A stretch of DNA of 64,000 nt, taken from Chryseobacterium sp. SSA4.19 (GTDB lineage: Bacteria > Bacteroidota > Bacteroidia > Flavobacteriales > Weeksellaceae). Numbering within the stretch: position 1 is the first letter of the stretch; every line of letters starts with the position of its first letter. A program made the position numbers and the translations under genes. The stretch spans positions 1-64,000 of the forward strand of contig NZ_JAKVIP010000003.1 of NCBI RefSeq assembly GCF_022601875.1, written 5' to 3'. The notes under the pieces were generated by a model, which saw only the letters and a program-made list of their open reading frames with translations, searched no databases and was not told the DNA's origin. Of this stretch, positions 24,814 to 32,598 are shown piece after piece.

Positions 24814-24914
24814 GCCCAGAATTTAGTGAATAAGTAATACAATATAATCTGTACTATCAGCGCGACGGCCAATAGCAGGTACCAGATGTTCCAGTTTACA
24901 GGTTGTTTGCCCAT
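24810..24914 (-). CDS. Small single-span membrane peptide (34 aa)
   Basis: Too short for routine gene calling. It reads MGKQPVNWNIWYLLLAVALI followed by a hydrophobic stretch and KFWA at the end. The peptide is one transmembrane helix with a short polar N-terminus. Its ATG overlaps the PIG-L stop (TGATG at 24912-24916) and its TGA overlaps the symporter start (ATGA at 24810-24813), so it is translationally coupled on both sides. That arrangement argues strongly for a real gene. It may be an accessory subunit of the SSS transporter; this is inference. Confidence 0.7.
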   Translation of the reverse strand: MGKQPVNWNIWYLLLAVALIVQIILYYLFTKFWA

Positions 24915-27412
24915 CAGTTTTTTTGTGCGGATAAAAAGTTCATAAACAAACGGGCCGCCCCGGCATTTCCAGCAGGCAGCTGTCTGAAAAAGGCCAGCGG
25001 GGTGTAAACAAAATTCCCTTTTCCGTATTTCGCATACAGCGTGGATCCCTGCAGCGGCTCTTCACCGGTGTCATGCATTTCGAAAAGCGGTTCGTAAGCT
25101 GCATCCCATTGGTCCGGGAAGTAGGCCCCGCGCTCCTGTACCCATCCTTTGAAATCATCGGCCGTAATTTTGTTCGGGAAGTTCAGCAATTTATGATTGG
25201 GATTTAAAAAGGTAACAGCCGCATTTTCTTCAGTCACTCGCTTATTGGCAATGTTGAATTTATACATTCCCAACTGATCAACGGTTTTATCCTGGTTGGT
25301 ATTGTACTGCATCACCAGATTTCCTCCGGCTTTTACATAAGCCCATAAAAAAGGCATCCAGCGGCCCAGCTTTTTCTCCGTATTGTTGGCACGGATCCCC
25401 AGGACAATGGCATCGTACTGCGATAACTTGTTCGGGCTGCCGCCGGCTGCATCGATGTTGCCATAAAAATCTTCGTCTTTCAGGACATCCACCTGAATCC
25501 CGGCGATGCGCAGGAAATCGGGAATAAAATCGCCCGCTCCCTGGATATACCCTACTTTTTTAACCGTCGACCGGATGTCGCCTTTCATCACAGCCACCGT
25601 TGCCGGCGCAAAATACTGCAAAGAAGGCAAATGCGGGTACTGGATCAAAACCTGTTTTTTATTGTAGGTCACTCCGTCTGCAATAAAATCAGCATCCAGC
25701 TGCAAACGGTTGGATGGTATTGAAGCAAGCTTCGCTTTCGGAATCACGCAATCGACGGTCATATCTTTTCCATTAACAGAGAATACCTCAGCACCACCCA
25801 AACGCTCTCCGTTGTACATCAGGTTCAGCTTACCGTTGCCGAATGCTTTATTTGAATTGACTTTAATATTTAAACTCAAATGTAAATCTTCGTTTTCTTT
25901 CACCAGGTAAAGCGGTTGGGTAAACTTCAGTTCCAGGACCGGAACAATGCGGAGGGCTTCCACCACATCACCGCGCACCGGATCTAATTTCTTAAAAGAT
26001 AAAGGAAGCTTCACCTGAAACTTTTCTCCACCGATTTTTAAATCCAGAAGAACATTCATCGGGGATTCCGCTTCGGGCAAACCGACCAGCGTATCATTCG
26101 GGACGGAAAAAGTAGCGGCGTTCACCGCCGGTTTTGCCAGCCAGTAAGGCTCTGTAAGTGTTGCATCTGCCGGAATCTGAATGTCATGCTGAATGGTGAT
26201 TAAAGAATCTTTAGTCAGTTTCCGATTCAGGTTTTCCGGCTGGTTCAGCCATTTTATGTTTTCCAGAACAACCGGGTTTTCCGCTCTTGAAATCAGGTTT
26301 AATTTAAAATTATACTGGTTTCCTGCCACAGCTTCAGGCTGGTTGGTCACAGCCTCACCCATAAAACCGGCACAGCTCAGAATAATCCGGTCCAGCGATT
26401 TGATTTTATCTTTTTTCAGCTCAGTATCCTTTAACGCCATCACTTTTTTCCGCAAAGCAAGCAAAGCCGGCAAACTACGGTCTGGGTTGTTGAAATTGAA
26501 AGCTGAAATGATTTTATCTAAAGATTGATCAATATCCACGTTTCCGTTTGAAGTCCAGGTCGTAACGAGTCCATCAAAGAGACTTGTCTTTGCAGATTCG
26601 CCTGCCACATGGGTAAAATATTCGGTTTTGATCCCGGCCACCGACTGTGTTCCCGCGCCCTGGCTTTTGTGTAAGCTTCTGCTTAATCCGGCCAGCTCGC
26701 CATAGCCCATTCCAAGCTGCGCATCATATTGCCCTACGGTGATTTTCAGTTGGTTTTCAGCCGTTGTATTCACCGAGCCGAACCGGAAGGTGTTCCATAA
26801 CAAACGTTTGGGCTGCCAAACATTGACATATTTGAGCTGATCGGGGAAAGCATTTTTATCTCCGGCCAATTTAAAGGCTTTTTCCGACACCACCGCCGAA
26901 GCCGCATGCTGGCCGTGGCCTGCCGCCGCTGTTGGAGGAAAACGGCAAATGATCACGTCCGGCCGGAATTTACGGATGACCCAAACCACATCCGCGGTAA
27001 TGCTGTTTTCATCCCATTGCTTAAAAGTATCGGTGGTATTTTTGGAAAACCCGAAATCGATCGCCCGAGTAAAAAACTGTTGGGCTCCGTCCAGTTTTCT
27101 TGCTTCCAGAAGCTCATGCGTTCTGATCAGTCCTAAAGCAGCTCCCTGCTCCGTTCCCAGCAAATTCTGCCCGCCATCGCCTCTGGTTAAAGACAGGTAA
27201 CCCGTTTCCAGATTCTGATCGTTCACCAGCCAGGAGAGCAATCCTGTATTTTCATCATCCGGATGCGCCGCCAGGTACAGGACTTTCGGCAGGTGCTTCA
27301 GGGTTTTGAGTTCGCGGTAAATTTCTGATGATCTGGAAGGCCGGACCTGCTGGGCCGGACAAAAAGCCGTTAAAAAACTAAGGATAAGTACAGTGATTCC
27401 TTTTTTGAACAT
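24914..27412 (-). CDS. Large secreted PIG-L-family deacetylase
   Basis: An 832-residue protein with a signal peptide (MFKKGITVLILSFLTAFCPAQ). The PIG-L/LmbE zinc-hydrolase domain is at the N-terminus: VLYLAAHPDDENTGLLSWL (HPDDE at 50-54), RGDGGQN (78-83) and AAGHGQH (163-169) as the second metal-ligand region. PIG-L enzymes remove N-acetyl groups from amino sugars. The remaining about 550 residues include Ig-like beta domains and a C-terminal glutamine-amidotransferase-like part (YDAIVLGIRANNTE ... GGNLVMQYNT). This long, exported form is a known Bacteroidota variant, different from the cytoplasmic BshB type. It leads a coupled unit with the membrane peptide and SSS transporter. Confidence 0.88.
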   Translation of the reverse strand: MFKKGITVLILSFLTAFCPAQQVRPSRSSEIYRELKTLKHLPKVLYLAAHPDDENTGLLSWLVNDQNLETGYLSLTRGDGGQNLLGTEQGAALGLIRTHELLEARKLDGAQQFFTRAIDFGFSKNTTDTFKQWDENSITADVVWVIRKFRPDVIICRFPPTAAAGHGQHAASAVVSEKAFKLAGDKNAFPDQLKYVNVWQPKRLLWNTFRFGSVNTTAENQLKITVGQYDAQLGMGYGELAGLSRSLHKSQGAGTQSVAGIKTEYFTHVAGESAKTSLFDGLVTTWTSNGNVDIDQSLDKIISAFNFNNPDRSLPALLALRKKVMALKDTELKKDKIKSLDRIILSCAGFMGEAVTNQPEAVAGNQYNFKLNLISRAENPVVLENIKWLNQPENLNRKLTKDSLITIQHDIQIPADATLTEPYWLAKPAVNAATFSVPNDTLVGLPEAESPMNVLLDLKIGGEKFQVKLPLSFKKLDPVRGDVVEALRIVPVLELKFTQPLYLVKENEDLHLSLNIKVNSNKAFGNGKLNLMYNGERLGGAEVFSVNGKDMTVDCVIPKAKLASIPSNRLQLDADFIADGVTYNKKQVLIQYPHLPSLQYFAPATVAVMKGDIRSTVKKVGYIQGAGDFIPDFLRIAGIQVDVLKDEDFYGNIDAAGGSPNKLSQYDAIVLGIRANNTEKKLGRWMPFLWAYVKAGGNLVMQYNTNQDKTVDQLGMYKFNIANKRVTEENAAVTFLNPNHKLLNFPNKITADDFKGWVQERGAYFPDQWDAAYEPLFEMHDTGEEPLQGSTLYAKYGKGNFVYTPLAFFRQLPAGNAGAARLFMNFLSAQKN

Positions 27413-27614
27413 TTCAATTTGCTTTGCGGAGCAAATATAAGTAAATCGGTTTGTTTAGACCTTAAAAAATGTAATGAGCAACTTCAGGCATATTATTATA
27501 TTCTTAGTAGAATTTTCTTATGAAAAAGTAAACAGAATCAAAAATATAAACTATACCAGCTTCGATTGTCTTTTCAATGCTTAAAATTAAATTGCAGAAC
27601 GTTTTACCTAAGAT

Positions 27615-27644
27615 AGGTATGGCTATACAGCAAAAGCCTATACC
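27615..27644 (-). terminator. Weak hairpin after carotenoid operon
   Basis: GGTATGGCT (27616-27624 region) pairs with AGCCTATACC (27635-27644) with one bulge; no strong T run follows. It lies 39 bp past the crtY stop in a 270-bp gap that holds no gene. Confidence 0.35.
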
Positions 27645-27682
27645 GGACAATTTAATCAGAAACAGAATAGATGGCCTAATTG

Positions 27683-28399
27683 TTAAGCTTCTACAATTAA
27701 TGGTTCAGCTGCTCCCTCAGGTTTTTTAAACTTATAAAAGAAATAAATATTCCATAAAATCATTTCATAGCCATATGCGGTATCCTCAATAGGAATCGTA
27801 AGGATCCTGATGCCCAGGAATTCGGCAGGATTGTAATTGACGACCGGTGATTCCAGTCCGGTTCCGGTAAGGATGCCGTTGACCATTAAAAATCCGGGCA
27901 TCAGCATGAGGTAAATTAAGGAGGCCTTCCCTATCCATTTTGCTTTTAAAACAAAGTACAGTACAAATAAGCTGAATGCCGTAGTGGCAAGGGTCATGAA
28001 GGTATAGATTTTTTCACGGAAATAAATGCTTCCTATCAACGCCAGCATGATTGAGGTTATAACAAAAATCTTTTCCGGCATCGGTTTCCAGTCCAGTGTA
28101 AAGAACTTATCCAGGCAGAAATAGGTGAAGATGCAGGAGAAAGGAATACAAAAAAAGAACAGGATTTCTTCAATAGGCAAATCTAAAATCCGTACTCCGA
28201 TCAGGTAACGATCATTGAACCACCACACTCCTATCTTAGTAAACCATGCATCCCAGATGATGAATACAAAGGCTACTAAAGATGAAGCTTTAAAAAAAGC
28301 CCCGAAATGCCTGTTGAATTTTATTTTATGATGAAAGGAAAAAATAAAACAGATGATTATGGTAAAAAAATTGATCAGCAGATAGGTATAAGGCAGCAT
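27683..28399 (-). CDS. crtY: Lycopene cyclase (CrtYcd/CarR-type membrane enzyme)
   Basis: A 238-residue protein with about seven membrane helices and the duplicated lycopene-cyclase-domain motifs. The first half contains RILDLPIEEILFFF (PIEE at 75-78), and the second half RILTIPIEDTAYGYEMILWN. This is the fused form of the heterodimeric CrtYc/CrtYd cyclase found in Bacteroidota. It converts lycopene to beta-carotene in the membrane. The gene is the last of the crt operon, 3 bp after crtZ. No prenyltransferase domain (as in phytoene-synthase fusions) is present. Confidence 0.88.
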   Translation of the reverse strand: MLPYTYLLINFFTIIICFIFSFHHKIKFNRHFGAFFKASSLVAFVFIIWDAWFTKIGVWWFNDRYLIGVRILDLPIEEILFFFCIPFSCIFTYFCLDKFFTLDWKPMPEKIFVITSIMLALIGSIYFREKIYTFMTLATTAFSLFVLYFVLKAKWIGKASLIYLMLMPGFLMVNGILTGTGLESPVVNYNPAEFLGIRILTIPIEDTAYGYEMILWNIYFFYKFKKPEGAAEPLIVEA

Positions 28400-28402
28400 G
28401 GA

Positions 28403-28858
28403 TTATTTTTTTTTGTTAAAGTACATCTGGAAGTATTTTACAGGAACCCAAAGAAATCCGAAGCACTCTCCTTTTTCCTTGCCTGTATGCTTATGGTGCT
28501 GTTTATGAGCACGCCTTATCGATAAAAGATACGGGTTTTGGGTATCGCGCAGCACTTTTATTCTTTGGTGGATGAAAATGTCATGCACAAAGAAGTAAGC
28601 CATTCCGTACAAAGTAATACCTAATGCAATATAAAACCAGTGGTTAAAGCCCTGTATGGTTCCATAGTACATAAGAATGATGGTAGGCAGGGCAAATATA
28701 ACAAAGAAATAATCATTCTTTTCCATAGGACCGTCATTGCTGTGGTCGTGATGATCTTTGTGAAGTGCCCACAGGAATCCATGCATAATATATTTATGGA
28801 TCATCCAGGTCATGCCTTCCATTATGAAAAAAGTGATGACGACAATTAAAAAATTCAT
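28403..28858 (-). CDS. crtZ: Beta-carotene hydroxylase CrtZ
   Basis: A 151-residue integral-membrane di-iron hydroxylase of the fatty-acid-hydroxylase superfamily. The His clusters are HKYIMH (21-26), HKDHHDH (33-39), HDIFIH and HKQHHKH, which together bind iron. It hydroxylates the beta-ionone rings of beta-carotene to form cryptoxanthin and zeaxanthin. It lies between crtB and crtY in the same tight operon, so zeaxanthin is the predicted end product from this window. Confidence 0.93.
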   Translation of the reverse strand: MNFLIVVITFFIMEGMTWMIHKYIMHGFLWALHKDHHDHSNDGPMEKNDYFFVIFALPTIILMYYGTIQGFNHWFYIALGITLYGMAYFFVHDIFIHQRIKVLRDTQNPYLLSIRRAHKQHHKHTGKEKGECFGFLWVPVKYFQMYFNKKK

Positions 28859-28888
28859 ATTACATTTTTAAAAATGGAAAACTGTTCT

Positions 28889-29725
28889 CTATAAAAAGGA
28901 GGTTTTGTACTGTACATAACTGCTCATCATCAGGGAGATCTTGGCCCCGTTGGATATCCTTATCCTTTCGCTCAGGATGGCATGTGCAGATTTCCTCCTG
29001 ATTTTTCTGAAAAGCGAAATATAATACCGGTAGGCCAGGTAAACCCCGAACCGCGCAGATGCCGGAAGTTTTTTGATGCCGACCAGCGCTTCCCTGAACT
29101 CCTGTTCGATTTCTTTTTCAATGGACAGTTTCACATTGTTATCGAACAGTGAAAAATCAAGATTCGGGAAATAGCTTCGTCCTAAAGTATAATAATCATC
29201 TTTCATATCCCTTAAGAAATTAACCTTCTGGAACGCAGACCCCAGGATCATGGCGTAAGGCTTCAGCTTTTCAAAATTTGTTTTATCGCCATTCACAAAA
29301 ATCTGGAGGCACATCAGCCCCACCACTTCTGCAGACCCCAGGATATATTCTTTGTAAAGATCGGAATTATAATCGATTTTCTGAAGGTCCATCTCCATGC
29401 TCTTAAGGAACTGAAGAATCAATTGTCTATCGATATCATATTGGTGAACAGTCTCCTGAAAAGACTGCAGGATCGGATTTAAAGAAATACGGTCTTCCAG
29501 GGCATCAAATGTTTCCTGTTTAAATTTCTGAAGCAGTTTTTCTTTGTTATATCCATGGAAACTGTCTACAATTTCATCTGCCAGCCTTACATAGCCGTAA
29601 ATGGCATAAATAGGATTGCGTATGGATGCAGACAGGGCCAGGATCCCCAGTGAAAAACTGGTGCTGTACTGTTGGGTGGTCGCCTTACTGATTTTGTAAG
29701 AGAGCTCATCAAATAGTTTTTTCAT
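28889..29725 (-). CDS. crtB: Phytoene synthase CrtB
   Basis: A 278-residue trans-isoprenyl diphosphate synthase. The first Asp-rich motif is RLADEIVDSF (D50, E51, D54) and the second is NFLRDMKDDYYTLGR (D173-D177), matching squalene/phytoene synthases. It condenses two geranylgeranyl diphosphates to phytoene. The start codon is 1 bp after the crtI stop, so it is co-translated with crtI. A geranylgeranyl diphosphate synthase gene is not in the window. Confidence 0.93.
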   Translation of the reverse strand: MKKLFDELSYKISKATTQQYSTSFSLGILALSASIRNPIYAIYGYVRLADEIVDSFHGYNKEKLLQKFKQETFDALEDRISLNPILQSFQETVHQYDIDRQLILQFLKSMEMDLQKIDYNSDLYKEYILGSAEVVGLMCLQIFVNGDKTNFEKLKPYAMILGSAFQKVNFLRDMKDDYYTLGRSYFPNLDFSLFDNNVKLSIEKEIEQEFREALVGIKKLPASARFGVYLAYRYYISLFRKIRRKSAHAILSERIRISNGAKISLMMSSYVQYKTSFL

Positions 29726-29726
29726 A

Positions 29727-31199
29727 TTAATTTGTTTTGGTGGCTTCGTTTGCAGCTATTTTTCCGGAGATGATGGACGGAGGTACGCCCGGGCCGGGAA
29801 CGGTAAGCTGCCCCGTATAAAATAGGTTTGTTATTTTTTTATTTTTTAATGACGGCTTCAGGACTGCAGTCTGGGAAAGGGTGTTGGCAAGGCCGTACGC
29901 ATTTCCCTTATACGCATTGTAATCTCCCTGGAAGTCTTTTACACAGTAGCTTTTCTTGTAATCGATTTTCAGCAGCAGGTCAGTCGTTCCGGTATGTTTT
30001 TCCAGCCTTGAAATCATCTGCATGAAATACCGCTCCCTGATTTCCTCAGTATCTTCAATGCCTGGTGCTACAGGCATCAGAAGAAAAATATTCTCACAGT
30101 TTTCCGGCGCTACGGAAGGATCTGTTTTTGAAGGGCAACAAGCATAAAACAGAGGTTTGGTAGGCCATTTTTTATCTTTATAAATTTCTTCGGTATGAAG
30201 TTCAAGATCATTTTCAAAAAACAAAGTATGGTGTTTCAGATTGGGGATTTTTCCTTTGATTCCCAGATAATAAATCAGACAGGAAGGAGCAAAAACCCTT
30301 TTTTCCCAATACTCTTCCGTGTAGTTCCTGTACTCTTGCGGTAAAAGCTTTGATTCGGTGTGATGATAGTCTGATGAAGCAATCACAACATCAAAATCAA
30401 TCTCTTCCTGATTAACGGTTAATGAGGAAGCGCACCTGTTTTTTACATTGATCTGCTGTACGTCAGCATTCACATGAAAGCGGGTTCCGTGGTCTTCAGC
30501 CACTTCTTTCATTGCGCCAATGATCTTTGAAAACCCTCCCATCGGGTACCAGGTTCCTAGTTTATACCCTCCGTAATTCATTAAGCTGTACAGGGCAGGA
30601 ATATCTTTAGGAGCCGCTCCCAGGAAGATCACCGGAAACTCCATCAGCATGATCAGTTTGGGGTGGGCAAAATACTTTCTTACAAAACGCTGAAAGTTGG
30701 TGAGCAAATCCAGCTTGAAGGCACTTTTGGCTATTTTCGGAGACATAAACTCAAACCATGAATGACAGGGCTTATTCACGAAATCCTTCATGCCGACTTC
30801 ATATTTATATTGCGCATCTTCCATAAACTCGTCCAGCTTCTTCCCTGCACCTGCCTCCGTTTTTTCAAAAAGGTCTTTCATTTCCTGATAGCTTTGCGGA
30901 ATATTCATCGTCCCATCAGAGAAAACCATTTCAAACTGCGGATCAAGAGGAACAAGCGTATAAAAATCGGAAGCTTTTTTCCCGAAATCATTAAAGAACG
31001 CTTCAATAATATCAGGCATCCAGTACCAACTCGGTCCCATATCAAAGGTATAGCCGTTGCCGGTTTTAAAATGCCTTGCACGCCCGCCTACTTCATTGTT
31101 CTTTTCGAAAAGATGGACTTCATGTCCCTCCTTTGACGCATAGGCCGCTGCCGACAGTCCTGAAAACCCTGATCCTATTACCGCAATTTTTTTTCTCAT
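29727..31199 (-). CDS. crtI: Phytoene desaturase CrtI
   Basis: A 490-residue FAD-dependent desaturase. The N-terminal dinucleotide-binding motif is KIAVIGSGFSGLSAAAYASK with GxGxSG at 9-14, followed by the ring HEVHLFEKNNEVGGRARHF. The carotenoid-desaturase signature near the C-terminus is NLFYTGQLTVPGPGVPPSII. CrtI performs the four desaturations from phytoene to lycopene. The gene begins 2 bp after the MarR stop. Length and motifs are normal. Confidence 0.95.
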   Translation of the reverse strand: MRKKIAVIGSGFSGLSAAAYASKEGHEVHLFEKNNEVGGRARHFKTGNGYTFDMGPSWYWMPDIIEAFFNDFGKKASDFYTLVPLDPQFEMVFSDGTMNIPQSYQEMKDLFEKTEAGAGKKLDEFMEDAQYKYEVGMKDFVNKPCHSWFEFMSPKIAKSAFKLDLLTNFQRFVRKYFAHPKLIMLMEFPVIFLGAAPKDIPALYSLMNYGGYKLGTWYPMGGFSKIIGAMKEVAEDHGTRFHVNADVQQINVKNRCASSLTVNQEEIDFDVVIASSDYHHTESKLLPQEYRNYTEEYWEKRVFAPSCLIYYLGIKGKIPNLKHHTLFFENDLELHTEEIYKDKKWPTKPLFYACCPSKTDPSVAPENCENIFLLMPVAPGIEDTEEIRERYFMQMISRLEKHTGTTDLLLKIDYKKSYCVKDFQGDYNAYKGNAYGLANTLSQTAVLKPSLKNKKITNLFYTGQLTVPGPGVPPSIISGKIAANEATKTN

Positions 31200-31201
31200 A
31201 T

Positions 31202-31876
31202 TTAATTTTTAAATGAATATTCCTGGTAAACCGTCTTAATAAGATCCTTACTGTCTATGTTTCTGGAGAAAATCGGATGGTGGAAACGGTCAAGCTTATT
31301 GAGAACCCGGATCAATTCCATCTTTTCCCGGTAGGTAAGATTCCCTGTTACGATCTCTGTTGCCTGCCTGATATTCTTCATTTGCTCTTCCAATGCCTGG
31401 ATTCCTTTTACAGAAATATGTATGATTTTTTTTCTTTTATCCACTTCGGATTCCGTCTGTTCAATCCAGCCCTGTCTCAAAAGCCTGGTAATAATAAGCA
31501 TGCCTACAGGCTTATTATGGATATTCTTTTTAATAAGCTCCATTTTGGTCATTGCGCCGAAAGCCTTTAAATTGATCAGATAAATAAAATCTTCCTGCGT
31601 AGTAAATTCAGAATCTGAAATAGCTGATTTGGAATAAGTCCTGGCGTACCGGTTAATATGGATCAACAGTGTACTGATTGCACTTTCAGCACTTCTGCCA
31701 TTTTCTTTACCTTCCCAATACGGTTCATCGAAAACTGTACCAGATTTATGGTTTTGCCGATCACATATCCACATTTTAAAACCTTCAGTATCTTTTGGAT
31801 ATGAATTGCTTATAGCATTATCTTTTTCAAACTGTTCCAACAACATTATGACCTCATTAATGTTTTTATAGTTCAT
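31202..31876 (-). CDS. MarR-family regulator heading the carotenoid operon
   Basis: A 224-residue winged-helix regulator from the ATG at 31876 (MNYKNINEVIMLLEQFEKD). A longer frame would start at a GTG inside the -7 promoter box, so it was rejected. The HTH region is TTQEDFIYLINLKAFGAMTKMELIKKNIHNKPVGMLIITRLLRQGWIEQTESEVDKRKKIIHISVKG, with the DKRK wing. It is longer than typical MarR (about 150) owing to an N-terminal extension. As first gene of the crt operon, 2 bp before crtI, it probably autoregulates the operon through the palindrome at its promoter. Inducer unknown. Confidence 0.85.
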   Translation of the reverse strand: MNYKNINEVIMLLEQFEKDNAISNSYPKDTEGFKMWICDRQNHKSGTVFDEPYWEGKENGRSAESAISTLLIHINRYARTYSKSAISDSEFTTQEDFIYLINLKAFGAMTKMELIKKNIHNKPVGMLIITRLLRQGWIEQTESEVDKRKKIIHISVKGIQALEEQMKNIRQATEIVTGNLTYREKMELIRVLNKLDRFHHPIFSRNIDSKDLIKTVYQEYSFKN

Positions 31877-31887
31877 TGATAAATTAC

Positions 31888-31940
31888 ATTTGTACACAAA
31901 TATACTTTTTATTTTTTATATTAGTTTATTTATGAACTAA
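31888..31940 (-). promoter_or_regulatory. crt operon promoter with two candidate MarR operators
   Basis: Minus-strand TATATTTG (31904-31897) fits the -7 consensus. It overlaps a palindrome ATTTGT-AC-ACAAAT (plus strand 31888-31901). A second dyad TTAGTT...AACTAA (31921-31940) lies at the place of the -33 box. MarR dimers bind such 14-20-bp palindromes, so autorepression is likely. The region also serves the divergent gene at 32019. Confidence 0.55.
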
Positions 31941-32018
31941 CTTTTGAATTATTTTGATATCCTAAAATTAAAGGCACGCATCTTGTAAGGATATGGGTAC
32001 ACCAATAAAAAAAATATT

Positions 32019-32471
32019 ATGAACAACGAAAAAACTGTATCAGTACTAAACGATTTGCTTAACATTACCAACGACAGAATTGAAGGATTTTCAAAAGTTG
32101 AAGACAAAGTATGGGAAAACCATTCAGCGTTAAAAAATGATTATGATCAGATGGTATCACAATCACAGACCATGAAGTCGGATCTTATAAGACTGATCAG
32201 CGAAAAAGGAGGAGAAGCGGATAACACAACCAGTACAGCAGGTGCCGTACACAGAGCATGGATTGATATTAAAAATTCTTTTACGGGAGATAAAAATGAG
32301 TCAACTCTGGAAAATGTTGTATTCGGAGAAAAAGCTGCGATTAAAGCGTATGAAGATGCCTTGGAAAGTGGAGATTTATGTCCTGAAAGTTCACAGGTCG
32401 TTTCTGATCACCTGCATCATTTAAGATCTTCTTATGCTAAATTCGAAAATTTAGAAAGACTTAACTCATAA
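32019..32471 (+). CDS. DUF2383/PA2169-family four-helix-bundle protein
   Basis: A 150-residue all-helical ferritin-like protein: SVLNDLLNITNDRIEGFSKVEDKV, DYDQMVSQSQTMKSDLIRLISEKGGEAD, STAGAVHRAWIDIKNSF and a C-terminal EKAAIKAYEDALESGDLCPESSQVVSDHLHHLRSSYAKFENL. This order of four helices matches the PA2169/DUF2383 family, which is often stress-induced and of unknown function. It is divergent from the crt operon and ends in a strong terminator. Confidence 0.85.
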   Translation: MNNEKTVSVLNDLLNITNDRIEGFSKVEDKVWENHSALKNDYDQMVSQSQTMKSDLIRLISEKGGEADNTTSTAGAVHRAWIDIKNSFTGDKNESTLENVVFGEKAAIKAYEDALESGDLCPESSQVVSDHLHHLRSSYAKFENLERLNS

Positions 32472-32492
32472 TTATCTTAATCAAGATAATTC

Positions 32493-32528
32493 AGATAAGA
32501 GAGCTTCGGGCTCTCTTATCTCATTTTA
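32493..32528 (+). terminator. Strong terminator with UUCG-type loop
   Basis: AGATAAGAGAGC (32493-32504) pairs with GCTCTCTTATCT (32510-32521) around a TTCGG loop, followed by CATTTTATA. It is 21 bp after the DUF2383 stop. Confidence 0.85.
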
Positions 32529-32598
32529 TACAATCATATAAAAAGCACATGCTTGCCTTTACATATTACAAAACATTTCTATCTCTTTTCTGCTGAAA

